Source: Pristionchus mayeri (Eukaryota > Nematoda > Chromadorea > Rhabditida > Neodiplogasteridae). Taken from it: a DNA stretch of 64,000 bases. The position numbers and the translations under genes were made by a program. Within the stretch, counting starts at the first letter, position 1; each line of letters begins with the position of its first letter. Location: assembly GCA_036245805.1 (NCBI GenBank), contig BTRK01000005.1, positions 49,282,553 to 49,346,552 on the forward strand. Reading direction: 5' to 3'. The notes under the pieces were generated by a model that was not told the DNA's origin, searched no databases, and was given only the letters and a program-made list of their open reading frames with translations. This document shows, in pieces, positions 24,171-35,194 of this stretch.

Positions 24171-24707
24171 AAGGAATATAGACCCAAAAATACGTTTCAT
24201 GCGTTCACACGTACAATAAATACAGGTTGGGGAAACTGGGGAAGCTCTCTTTTTGTAGCACATGAACATTAAGCTAGATATCAAGTATGTTTTCGTGTCC
24301 ACGGTTTTGTATTTTTGGATTGTGATCTCTGCAATTTGAACAGACGATGTGAGCGTGGAGCATGTAGAGGTTTTAAAAATAATATCCACAACGTCACTTG
24401 AACAAGGACTGCCAGAGTGTAAAATGACCACTGCCAACACGCAACATGACTCATTCTCCACTGTGGCTAATGTGAGCATCTATCACCACACAAAGAAAAA
24501 CCAGAGCGAGATAGAGTGTGTTAGAGGGAGAGAGGACTGCTACCATTTGAAAAGGAAAGAGTTGAGAGAAGCTTCGCGCCAAAATTGTCTCGCTCTCTTG
24601 TTCTTGCTCTCCCTGCTAGCGTATGCACGCGCATTATTTTTCATTCGTTGTTCTCGCAATCTTTAGCATAAAAAGATACATGTACGAAGATACATGGGGC
24701 AAGAAGA

Positions 24708-27700
24708 ATGCTGTCCGCTAGCGATGAAATGGAGATGGATTTAGAGCCTATCGTCGATGTATTGCAGTCTGTGATAAAGAGTGATGCTAACAGGTATCTG
24801 TTTGCTTGTATGCATTTATCTCCATGTCTTTTATTGAACATTGCTGAGGATCTTTAGCAATTCTCCGTATCGAGACATACTGGACGGACTAAAACAGTCT
24901 GCAGAGATTGCTATGGAGTGGTTGATAGAGCAAGAGGCGATGAAAAGAGATGTGAGTATTACGAAAATTGGGAGTTTCCACATTGTTAGTACGTCGAAAA
25001 CGTGTTGCTCACTGCTGTTAAGTTTGCATACGAAAAATTGATTTGTCCGTCATAATACCGTATTCATTATGCAAGCTTGTCAGGAAGATGATAACGCTGT
25101 GGTTGTTGATTATGAAGAAGACTCAGATGTTTCTCATTATGCTATGGATGCTGACATTGACGGCAATTCTGACAATTCTGAAGGAGGATCATCCTTCAGA
25201 AGTGAAAATAGCTCTTCTGAATACGACCAGGATACATCGGAGAATAACTGAAAAACAAAAGGCGGGTCAATTAAGTTTGAATGTATAAACTGGGAGGGAT
25301 CTATTGATGTTCCTTGACATTTGGCATCCCAATCGGTTCAATATCGATTAGATTCAATCAGATTTGATCTGGATTAAGATTTGAAATATTGGCAATATTT
25401 GTTGACGAAATTATATTTTAGTATAAGCATTCGAACACTACTAATAAAAACAAATTCAGATGTTACATACAAGTGCAACGAGTGCGATAAAACATTCTAC
25501 AGCAAACCGGGATTGTACAACCACTCGAAATCGCACTTGGGTTTGATTTTCGACTATTAATACTCAATTATATTTTCGTGCTCTATCATGAAATATAGTT
25601 CAAAGGTACGCAAATCTTCAGAGTGGCATAATCGCGAGATCGCTTGTGTTTGGAATTCCATGTGATGGTTCTAGTTGGAACCATCACTTTGAATTCGAAG
25701 TTTTCCCCACTCGCCCTTTGTCCTTTCCTCTCCCAGTTCCGAACCGTAGATAGAGAAAACCTGTTTTCAACTTGTACCATCATTAGAGTTCGAAAATACG
25801 GTGGTCTCCTTGTGTCTCTCGACCGATTGACCGGTTGAGTGACTGTGGAAATTGAAGATAACATAATTTATTCATCACCTCTTACCATCACCTTTTCAAG
25901 AATACGAGAAAGCGAAGCCGTTCAAGTGCGAAAAATGCTGCAAAAGATTCAGCACTGCTCGAATCCACGAGCAACATCAGCAAACACACATACGTTTGTT
26001 TTTCTCTGGTTGTGAATAATATTAATATTAATTTAATATCATATGGTTATTGATATAAATTTAATATCATAAAGGTTTTACTGTCGTCGGTAGACTTGTT
26101 TGTCATTGAGATTCTCTATTTAAAGGAGGAGTAAAGTCAAATGCGCGCCCGGTTGGAATATGTTTCACCTAGGGACGCACGCTCTTCAAGTCGCGTGCTA
26201 TCTCGCCCCTTCCCTGAGCTTTCCCTGATCTGGCTCCCAGCCAACTAGCTATAACTTTGTTCGGAATGGAGATATCAATGTGAAAATTTCGGTGCTTCTT
26301 ATCGTTGTGGCCGTACATATGATAGCTTTAAAAATTGAATTTTAAGTTTACTCCTCCTTTAAACCCTGGACGACCCTCGCCGAAAACTGGCAATTTGCGA
26401 TATCTGTGGGAAGGGATTGTCCTCTGCCTCAGCACTCCATACGCACAGGATGATACATGAACGTGAGCATTATTGGTGTACTGGAGATTAGACTGCTAAA
26501 CGAGACAACTCTCGCGAGATGACCTTTCATTCTCGGTCGAGGCGACTCTCATTTCGGTCGTCTCGAGCGAGAGTTCATTTGCATCTATCGGTCGAGAGGC
26601 GAGAGCTCTCGCGAGAGCGAACGTTTTCCGAGAGCGGTCAAAATATAAGAATGACATTTGCAACTCATCGCAATTCTATCACCGGAGAGAGCGAGAGAGC
26701 GACCACCACAAAGGAACCTAGGCTAGAGGAATGAATTTGCATCTCTCGCGAGAGCTCTCGCCGAGAGTCGACTCTCGCATAAATTAATTAGGAGAGTCAA
26801 CCGAGAGTCGAGAGGGAAATTTGTGGAATGATTTTGCCGAGAGAGTCTCACCTCTCGTTTAGCAAAGTCTACGGGAGATATTTGAAGTTCTTCGGGGTTC
26901 TATATTGGATGATAACCAAAAATATTCTTGTTAGGATGTTCGTAGTATGCTCACCTACTGTAAAAAAGTCATCTGCGAAAATTCTGCACAAGACATTTTT
27001 TTGGATATCATCCGGAATGATATGATCCGATTGTTAGCATCCGCAGTTGTGCTCGAATATTCTATTTAGCTTTTTGATAGATATCTATTAAATAATGCTT
27101 TCAGGAGAGAATCAACCAGACAAGTTCAAGTGCAACATTTGCGGCCGTCATACTTCTAACAGAGGAAACCTGCAAAAACATATGAAGTTGCATACCGGTA
27201 AGTGAAACTGTGAAAATATTGTTTGACAAAAATCAATGCATTTCTTCAGCGACCGAAGAAGAAAAACGTCCATTTAAATGCGACGTGTGCGCGAAAAGAT
27301 TCGGAAGTGCAAGCATTCTCAAAGCACATCACAATACCCACATACGTTAGTTTATTTCTAATTTTTATATTACGTCATCATCGTCCGATCCAATTAAGAA
27401 GTTTTCTGAGATTCGACTCATTTGTGTTTTTGCCAGCATTTGTCCTGCTCTAACACGAACTTGCTCTTATGATATATTACGTACTTGAACACTATTTCCA
27501 GCTGCTGACGAAAGAAAGACATTCATCTGTAACATGTGCGGAAAGGCCTTTTTTGACCCTCAGGCACATGTTCGCCATCAGCGGGCTCACAAGGGTTGGT
27601 TGCTAAAGCATGGTATTAATTATGACTTGCTGAATAAAAATACACATTTACTAGTCCAATTCGGGTGTTACCAAAATAATTACAGAGATCATCACTTTTC

Positions 27701-28896
27701 TAAAAATATTATGACGATTTAAGAGCGTTTGCATGAATATATGTTTAGAAGAGGAAGAGCTACCGTTCAAATGCGACCAATGCGAGCGAAGGTTCGGCGC
27801 TGAATTTGATCTGGAATTCCACAAGAGAACTCATTTGCGTCAGTATTTTAACACGAATTCGGCAAAACCGTGATTTCTCTTGTCTAGACACTATCTATAG
27901 GAAGGTAGATGGGCGAGGAAGTGTGTAGAATGAACAAAAAGGAGAAAATATAACTTGGTATCGTTTCGCGAACTCGTTTTATTTGCAGCTGAAGCCGATC
28001 CACTTCGAACGGGATTTAAATGCAGCATCTGCGGCAAATCATGCGTGCATAAAGGTCATCTGCAAATACACATGCTAAAGCATGCAGGTGAGCATTGTCG
28101 TTTGACTTTCGAGCTACGGGCGGTGAAGTTACGGCAGTGCGTTGAAGAAAGGGCGTTGATTTATCGTTTCTCGCTATCCATGGAAGAGTGTACAAAAAAT
28201 ATTAGAAATTTACAAATAAATAATAAAATATAATATGAACAGATGACGAGGAGACGAGATGCCCTCATAAATGTGACCAGTGCGAGTGGAGATTCTCAAC
28301 TTTGACACGCCTAAAAAGACACCAGAGAACCCATTTACGTTAGTTTTTTTTCGATTTTTTATTAATTACAAATACTATTCATAATTAATAATAAAAATTT
28401 GCAGCAGCCGATGCTAGGAAGAAAGCCAATTGCGACATCTGCGGAAAATCTCTTTACGATTCGAATACTCTCGCCCGCCATAAATTGATTCATGCGGGTA
28501 AGTAGAGATAACATCGCGACAGTTCCCAAGGGCACTAGGTCGGATGGTCACCGTCGGATGGTAACTTACTGGATGATAACCAAAAAAAAGGTCTCTTCTG
28601 TGGAACTTTCACTGTAGGTTCCCAAAGTGTCAACAATGATTATGTAAATGTTCTACAGAAGAGTTCATTTTTTGGGGTTATCATCCAGTAGGTTATCCAG
28701 TAGGTCCAGTATCCGACGATGATCAGCCGACCTAGTGCCTTGCGTATTCATTAAATCAATTAATTTAGACGACGAGGCAGTGAAGAAACCGTTTCAATGC
28801 GAGATTTGCGGGATGAGGAGTGCTACTAGACCTGATCTTGGAAAACATAAGCGCACTCATTTGAGTAGGTTTTACACGGTTAAAACTGAGGTATAG
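24708..28896 (+). CDS. C2H2 zinc-finger protein, 11 fingers, one finger per exon
   Basis: Exons: 24708-24793, 24858-24951, 25084-25201, 25460-25540, 25901-25993, (26370-26462), 27105-27197, 27250-27345, 27502-27594, 27749-27838, 27989-28087, 28243-28338, 28405-28497, 28769-28896. Exons 1-3 encode an acidic N-terminus ([40 protein letters not shown]) with no finger, possibly a regulatory region. Exons 4-14 each hold one complete finger, C-x2-C-x12-H-x3-H, e.g. CNECDKTF...H-x3-[61 protein letters not shown]. All finger exons start and end in phase 1, so any can be skipped or duplicated without frame loss. Two finger classes alternate (see findings). Exon 6 lacks an AG acceptor at the expected position. 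If the third intron were retained, the frame would stop at 25251, giving a short fingerless acidic protein. C2H2 arrays usually bind DNA in the nucleus; the target is unknown. The final stop is by read-through after THLSR; an alternative donor exists at 28868. Confidence 0.8.
26124..26358. mobile_element. MITE flanked by TTAA, copy 1
   Basis: AGGAGGAGTAAA on the left and TTTACTCCTCCT on the right are inverted termini, and TTAA directly flanks both ends (26120-26123, 26359-26362). The interior matches the copy at 40.7 kb almost throughout. TTAA duplication is typical of piggyBac-type transposition. It sits in the intron just before zinc-finger exon 6. Confidence 0.85.
26505..26870. repeat. CTCGCGAGAG-rich composite inverted repeat
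   Basis: Many short self-complementary motifs (CTCTCGCGAGAG, GAGAGCTCTCGC, GAGAGTCGACTCTC) with terminal blocks TAAACGAGA and TCTCGTTTA. It occupies the intron between zinc-finger exons 6 and 7, where an extra finger exon would be expected from the alternating pattern. Confidence 0.6.
28531..28739. mobile_element. MITE of the GGCACTAGGTCGGATGA family, long subtype
   Basis: Perfect outer termini GGCACTAGGTCGG...CCGACCTAGTGCC, with inner blocks TTACTGGATGATAACC and GGTTATCATCCAGTA. Inserted in the last intron of the zinc-finger gene. Confidence 0.8.
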
Positions 28897-30213
28897 CTTT
28901 CTACCTCCTCCTTCTTTCCCATTTTGAATCCCGATTCTCATTCTCGCTTTATTAGAAAAAGGGGTGTATCATTTTAGAACTAGTCGTTTTAAGACTTGTA
29001 TTTTCACTCAAGGACGAGTTTGGAGCACTTTATTGCTCACCCTCTGTAGAGTTCTGAAATGATACTCCCTCCCTGTTAGAGGTCGGAATTCGCGTAATCG
29101 CCACTTCATTCTGATCTTTATCTCGATCACATTATTATAGTAGTTGCACTATAATAATGTGATCTTTGTCATGGCATAGAAGTACTGTTAGTTTTCTTCG
29201 TGAAGACGGACGAATAGACGAGTGGGAAGCTTATCATATTTACTGAACGATTCTTTACTAGAATTTGCAAAAAGAGGGATGAGAGATTCTCGAGAGATCA
29301 TTTCGAGAACTCCCTTCTCACCGAACGGTCTGGCTCTCGGATAATTTCGGATAACGACTCGTTACACAATATACGATACACAATATACGATTCACTGGGT
29401 CTCACCTAAGAGGTATGATTATTTATAGAGCGGAGAGAGGAAGAGAAAGAGGAAGACTCCGCTCTTTTGAAGAAGAGTGTGAGGATTGAGGAAAAGGGAG
29501 GGAAAGTACGTCTTCCGGAAGAGTTGGGCCAGAAAAACTTTTGGTTGGACCTTTTTAGTTTGGATTTTACGTTATTTTGTAAAGTAATTTAATAACGGTA
29601 TTAGGGTGGGATAATGAAATGTTGCCTTGCATTTCACCTTAGAAAGTTTTACGAGACTGGTCTTCCGGGAGGCTTTCCCCCACCCTCTCATTCTTCCGGA
29701 AGGGAAGACATAATTCATCGTCTCACAGATTTGTATTCCCTCTTCCTCCCCGCTCTCTAATTTTGAAGGTACTAGCAATGTTAGGTTTTTTCGTTTGCAT
29801 CGAAATCTTAACATTTCTCTGAACTTCCATTCATACTGTTTCACTTTCAACGTATAAGTTTTGAAGATAAAATTTTCCGCACATTTTGAGCCCAATGATG
29901 TAACATTGCTACAGATGAACATATGGGAGCTGAGTAACAGTAGATAAGCAAGGAAAACCGGAAAATACCAATGAAAAATGTAACTTCTGGATCTGGAACC
30001 TATGAAATAAATTTCAAAGACATTGGATCTATTATAGTTTGTGCTACCACCATAATATGGGACAAAAGAGAAAAAATGGAAATTGTTCCCGGGGCTTCAT
30101 TTTTCCCTAAACTGATTCATGATACGTGTCATATAGAGATTTATTTCAAGAGCTAAATGTCCACAGCAATAGTTTGATCCATACAATGAACAACGAGAAT
30201 TGATCCTGTGATA

Positions 30214-30742
30214 TCAGGTTGTCCGGAAAATCTTTGTCTCTGCTTTTGTATTTATACTGCTCGTCGCAAATGCACTTTGGTGTTCCCTCGTTCCTAGTGA
30301 ATAACAATCAGTGAAGGGTCTTTATAGTTAACAACTCCCCATTCTCTTCCCTTCAGTCAGGCTCTAGTAGAGCAACGATGTATGTCACTAGTACCATCCA
30401 CTTCTGTAATTCTACAGTTTCACCTCTTCCTATCCTACACAACGATGAAGAATTCGGAGACCCTACTGAAGTATGTTTGCGACACGAAAGCCGCTCACCA
30501 CAACCCCATCAGGAGTTGGTTTCATCACTTAGAAGAAGACGATTTAAATAATTTTCTTAATTTTTCGATTTTTTTCTTATTTTTCGCGCTCAAATGGGTT
30601 CTACAGGGAGGGGATCTATAGATTCAAGGAACATTGGAAATATGTTGTCAACAACGATTACAAGTATACTTGAACTCGTGCTATTGCGTCCTCAAAGAAA
30701 TAAAGTTTTGAAAAAGTGACAAAGACTTTCCGGACAACCTAA
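30214..30742. mobile_element. internally deleted mariner-type element
   Basis: Inverted termini AGGTTGTCCGGAAAATCTTT and AAGACTTTCCGGACAACCT, flanked by TA (30212-30213, 30743-30744). Near the right end the plus strand keeps GGDL and, one frame over, RFKEHWKYVVNNDY followed by a stop. This resembles the C-terminal end of mariner transposases (…RW-x-K-x(5)-G-x-Y). The catalytic part is missing and a frameshift separates the remnants, so the copy is non-autonomous. The stretch 28.9-30.2 kb has no supported gene. Confidence 0.65.
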
Positions 30743-30914
30743 TACCAGCGAGAAATAATTGAATGAAAACATGCAAATCGGCGTCACGTTATACCTCAAG
30801 ATCTTTATCATTGATCAGGAGGAGGGGTCGGGAGGGGAGAGGGTTACTGTATCAGGGGATATGGTAGATGGAGTTGGGTGGGCACGGGGGGGGGAGCAGG
30901 CGGTCACCGATAAT

Positions 30915-31473
30915 CTATTGCGGGCCCAAGTAGCACGACTGATTGGGCGGATTCGACGAGCCTGCAATGAAAATAAGTTAGTGTACCATCGCATGATAAT
31001 GTGACAAGGATGGAATACTTGACAAGTTAATCCCCTATCCAATGGGTGGAGATAGGAGACATACCAAAGAGAGAGAAGATGCCCTATTCTAAGGGGATTC
31101 GTATCCTAGGGTAGGAATAAGGGGGTGTACGCATGAGGTTGAAGGGCATAGTGCTCTGGGACATGATATAACTCTACCTCCTCCAGATCCTCCCATGTAG
31201 CACGACTGGTCGGTGCGGGGCTTGGTCACTCCGGGAGGATTCGACGAGCCTCCTCCAGATCCGAAGCTGTCGGCCGAAGGCTGGCTCCAAGCGTACTCCT
31301 CTCTGTAAAGTTCAAAGAGCAGTAAGTATACTGTAGATGAGGGGTGACGTATGGATACTGTAGGGGACGCCTACTTTGAAGATGTAGGACGAGAGAATAC
31401 CGTACTTTGCGTATCCAGATCCTCCACCTCCAGTACCACTTCCGGGCGCTCCCATGTAGGTTGACTTGTCCAT
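30915..31473 (-). CDS. small Gly/Ser-rich protein with internal repeats, 79 aa
   Basis: Three exons whose phases agree exactly: 31473-31406, 31302-31178, 30961-30915 (68+125+47 nt, 79 codons plus stop). The start reads MDKSTYMGAPGSGTGGGGSG. The middle exon ends in a repeat, GGGSSNPP...QSCYMG, and the last exon repeats it as SSNPPNQSCYLGPQ before the stop. The protein is thus built from Gly-rich linkers and a short SSNPPx(n)QSCYxG motif. No signal peptide or known domain was seen. A TATA-like CATAAAAG lies about 80 bases upstream of the ATG and is shared with the broken paralogue at 35.5 kb. Function unknown. Confidence 0.6.
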
Positions 31474-32239
31474 TGCGAGTGGTGACGATCCGAGAGACTG
31501 ATCTGAGAGGTCAGAGTGAAGATTCGTCGATTTCGCGTTCTTTTATGCTGTTCAAAAACTGATTGTGGCTGATTAGATCTACTGACGAGATTCGGCGTTA
31601 TGATATATATTGATTCAATCGAACGATTAATGAATCGATCAATTTATCTTATCAAGCAATGGCCGCCCAGAAGATAACGTTCCTATATTCTGAATTAGTT
31701 GCATTTCACCAGTGGGTACCAATAGCTCAGGTTACTAATCTAATCTAATATATTTGAGCAGTAGAATAACACGCCTCTCACGAGAGAATCAGGACAAAAC
31801 GCCCTTATCATGGTACAATCGAAAAAGTCGATTTTGAGGTTTTGGCAGTTCCTGGGGTAATCTATGGTTCTGAATTCGATTCCGGGTCGATCTGCAGCCT
31901 ATCTCGATCGGCAGCTGCAGCAGCTTGCTAAATAGACTTGAAACTTTCTCTTTCGAGGTTCTGAAAATGACTTCAAATTTCTTCTAGCTGGCTGAAATTT
32001 GGCCTGTAGGCATCAATTATGACCTATTTTGACAATTCGAGCTAATTTTGAAGTTGGCCAACCGAATCGTTCTGAGCAGTTTTTCTGCTCTAACTTTTTT
32101 AGTTCGAAACATAGACAGACCAAACTTTTGCATCATTTAGAGAATTTAATTCTGCATCTCCATGATTTTTTTTAGATTTTTACCACTCGGTCTAGGTACT
32201 TTTTCAAGCGAAAAACAGTGAAAATGACCCTGAGTCGCA

Positions 32240-32311
32240 CGGCTGCACGAAGTGCCGAGTGCGTTAGGCGTTACGCTTCGAAACCGATGGTCTGGGGTTC
32301 GACTCCCAATG
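32240..32311 (+). other. tRNA-Ser-like segment in the left arm of the fold-back
   Basis: Contains TGCCGAGTGCGTTAGGCG (A-box-like, as in serine tRNAs), an anticodon-loop-like CTTCGAAA (CGA) and a good B box GGTTCGACTCC. The acceptor stem does not pair, so this is a tRNA-derived sequence rather than a working tRNA gene. The right arm carries the mirror copy at about 32514-32590. Confidence 0.5.
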
Positions 32312-32708
32312 ATCACACACATGTTTTCTCCTTATCTAAATGTTATCTACATAATAATTACGCATCGCCAAGTATTCATTCACCGTTTGCATAAGAAGTA
32401 TGTGAGAAAACGTATCTGCTGAAAGCTGTCACCTTCAGAGCTTGCAAAGAGTAATTAAACACATACATATGCCGTATATATATTATAAGACAAGCAAAAC
32501 ATGTTTGTGATCATTGAGTGTCGAACCCCAGACCATCGGTTTCGAAGCGTAACGCCTAACGCACTCGGCACTTAGTGCAGCCGTGCGACTCAGGGTCATG
32601 TTCACTGTTTTTCGCTTGAAAAAGTACCTAGACCGAGTGGTAAAAATCTGAAAAAAATAATGGAGATGCAGAATTAAATTCTCTAAATGATGCAAAAGTT
32701 TGGTCTGT

Positions 32709-33570
32709 TGTCATGATAATATGGATTAGAAGAAGTACTATAGAAGTGAGAAGTTTAGGGAATAATCTGATCGTTGGTTCAAAGGAAGTCTCAGACTATT
32801 TCACAATCTGAACATTGTCCTCTGAGCTATTTCTAGGTCCAAATGCTATTCTCGGACCATGAACTTTGGCCTATCAATGAGTCATCTGCACTTTCCCTGT
32901 ACTCTAGACGTCAGCTGTCGACTAATTCCGGGAAATGTTACTATTCTTAGCAGATGCAATATTGAGAAGGATGAGTCATCATAAATTCCCTAAATTCCAC
33001 GACTCCAGAGTTCCATAACGCTTGCTAGATAGCATGTAGCTTTGAGAGAACGAGACGACGAGACAGAGGACTAGACAAAGAGCATAAAAGCAGAACAAGC
33101 TGGCAGTCGACACTCAATCAAAACTCGACCTCTCCACTCGCCGTCAGCTGTTACACCACCCCGCGTTCTCCACGCCATGGGGGCGCGCCGCTATCTCTAT
33201 ATCTTAACTCTATATCTCTATCTCTAGTCTAGACGCTGCATAGTTCTATAGTACTTCCGCTACCCTAGTTATCATCCCATCCTGTAGTTCACCATTGTGT
33301 TGTCGTTACCTGCGATAAACTTGCCCAACTGTCTAGTTGGGAAATTGCAATTCAAGTCGTTCCATCGGGTTCATAGTTCCATCGGATCAGGTTTATCTCA
33401 CTAGGAGATGAACTCAGGTAAGATAGAAGGTTTGGATAATCCACTCTCACTCGACGCTTCGTCACTCCATCACGAGCTATACGACTACAACGAACCACTG
33501 GATGGGCTACTAACAGGCCGCTGGATTCAACGCTACACAAGAGAGGTGAGATATCCTTCCCTTCATAACA
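32709..33570. mobile_element. solo LTR, 862 bp
   Basis: Begins TGTCATGATAATATGG and ends CTTCATAACA (TG...CA), flanked by a 4-bp duplication CTGT (32705-32708, 33571-33574). The interruption is clean: removing LTR plus one CTGT restores the fold-back arm. Internally there is a TATA-like GCATAAAAG near 33083, as expected for a promoter-bearing LTR. No internal retroelement genes remain, so it is most simply a recombined solo LTR. Confidence 0.8.
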
Positions 33571-34329
33571 CTGTCTATGTTTCGAACTAAAAAAGTTAGA
33601 GCAGAAAAACTGCTCAGAACGATTCGGTTGGCCAACTTCAAAATTAGCTCGAATAGTCAAAATAGGTCATAATTGATGCCTACAGGCCAAATTTCAGCCA
33701 GCTAGAAGAAATTTGAAGTCATTTTCAGAACCTCGAAAGAGAAAGTTTCAAGTCTGTGCAGCAAGCTGCTGCAGCTGCCGATCAAGATAGTCTGCTGCAG
33801 ATCGACCCGGAATCGAATTCAGAACCATAGATTACCCCAGGGACTGCCAAACCCTGAAAATCGACTTTTTCGATTGTACCAGGGTTGTCCTGAATCTCTC
33901 GTGAGAGGCGTGATAAAGTCTTTAAAGAAAGTGCATGGAGAGTGCTATAGATCTATCACAAAATGATTGTTTTTCCGCACCCGAACGCAGCTAATCCTGA
34001 AATTATCAGTGACATATTGAAGCTAGCATTCATCAGTGACATATTAAAGCTAGCATTTTTTTTGTTGTGTACACCTTGGTGGGCAATATTATTTTAGTGA
34101 TTTTGAATCTCTCGTATCCTCTTTTTGAAATACAAATTTATGATATAGAGTAATTTAAAGAACAGAATCCATGCATAGTTCGTTCACGAATCATGACGAG
34201 GGTTCATCCAGCTATTAACTTTGGCAAAACACGTATGTCCTTCTAATCCAATGCTTCCTTGTTGGCTCTGTTCAAGCTCACTCAAATCAAGCAGATCCTG
34301 GTGTGCCCAATCAGCTCTCTTCTCAGTGG

Positions 34330-34395
34330 GCTATTCCCACTGGTGGGGATAGTGGTACAATAGCTCGGGTTATTAATTCATTCATTCGTTAATTT
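34330..34395 (+). mobile_element. retroelement 3' end with ATTC-type tail
   Basis: CAATAGCTCGGGTTATTAAT is followed by ATTCATTCATTCG-type short repeats. A related segment at 31.72-31.75 kb reads AATAGCTCAGGTTACTAATC with a TAATC tail. Shared 3' sequence with variable simple tails is typical of LINE or SINE insertions. Confidence 0.4.
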
Positions 34396-34600
34396 ATTCC
34401 GGGGTAACGTAGCAAGAATAACAGTGTGCAAGAAACGGATGTCCGTCGATGAACCCAATCAGCTGTGGTTGCTTGGCAGCACAGGTAGGACGGGGATCAA
34501 ACACCAAGCCAAGTGGTAATTAGCGAGGTTTAGGGTGCATTCTCTTTTTTCTGGATTGAATTTCGGTTTCCTCATGCATTCATCGTATCACTGGGCATGA

Positions 34601-35085
34601 ATGCCATTCCTTCTAGTGGGGAGAACTTCAACAAGAAATAGGGGGAGGACTTTGCATGAGTTCGTTCTCCTCGACACCAATTCTCCCTATGCGATCGCTC
34701 CTCTCTCTCGAATATTTCTCAGTATGCGCACCTTTTTACCGTGCGTGCCTCCAACTTCACTGGCTTCTTTTGGGACTCGTTCAATAACGCTCTGGAATTC
34801 AATCCCCAATGCTATGTCTTTCTCTCCGTCGCCAAATGAAAAAAAACTCTCCCCCATTTGCCTCCACTCTTCCAACATAAGATTGTGACACAGCTGCCAA
34901 TTATCCCCACCCACAAATTCGCCCAAGCAACAAAATACCATCTGGTCTTCTATCTGCGTCGCCTTCAAGGCCTTATCCCTCCCCTATCGTGCTGGTGAAT
35001 AAAGTACAATTATCGAAATAAATAGTGTTCTCCCGCGAGCCCAGTCTCGAAGACGGGATGTACCTTTACCTTTACCTTTTATCGA
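34601..35085 (+). pseudogene. 3' fragment of a non-LTR retrotransposon
   Basis: An open stretch from 34601 to 34888 has the look of the C-terminal end of LINE reverse-transcriptase ORFs (TRNRGRTLHEFVLL, YAIAPLSRIF, then FGTRSITLWNSIP, compare the usual F-x-R-x-LWNSLP). Downstream it runs into a 3' region ending TACCTTTACCTTTACC at about 35080, which recurs at 37.39 kb (reverse) and 42.0 kb. There is no catalytic domain, so the copy is 5'-truncated and dead. Confidence 0.55.
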
Positions 35086-35194
35086 AATAAGTATAAGCTT
35101 TTAATCATCGATCAGGAAGCGTTGGCAGGAAGGAGGGCGAGAGTACGGTATCAGAGAGAAACAGAAGGTAGTGGGGAGGTTACGGTATTTAGGG

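Larger units (their letters stand above)
31770..33912. mobile_element. fold-back element with tRNA-Ser-like arms, split by a solo LTR
   Basis: The termini CACGCCTCTCACGAGAGA...TCTCTCGTGAGAGGCGTG are inverted and flanked by ATAA on both sides (31766-31769, 33913-33916). Removing the LTR insertion, the element is about 1.28 kb. Essentially all of it pairs as one hairpin: left arm 31770-32330, loop about 32331-32500, right arm 32500-32708 plus 33575-33912. It has no coding capacity. Confidence 0.8.

Noticed and set aside
25043..25288. Separate small plus-strand gene ([16 protein letters not shown]...)
   Set aside because: It overlaps zinc-finger exon 3 in another frame; the acidic frame is supported by matching splice phases on both sides.
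32240..32590. Working tRNA-Ser genes in the fold-back arms
   Set aside because: A and B boxes are good, but acceptor and T stems do not pair and the two copies are mirror images of one element.
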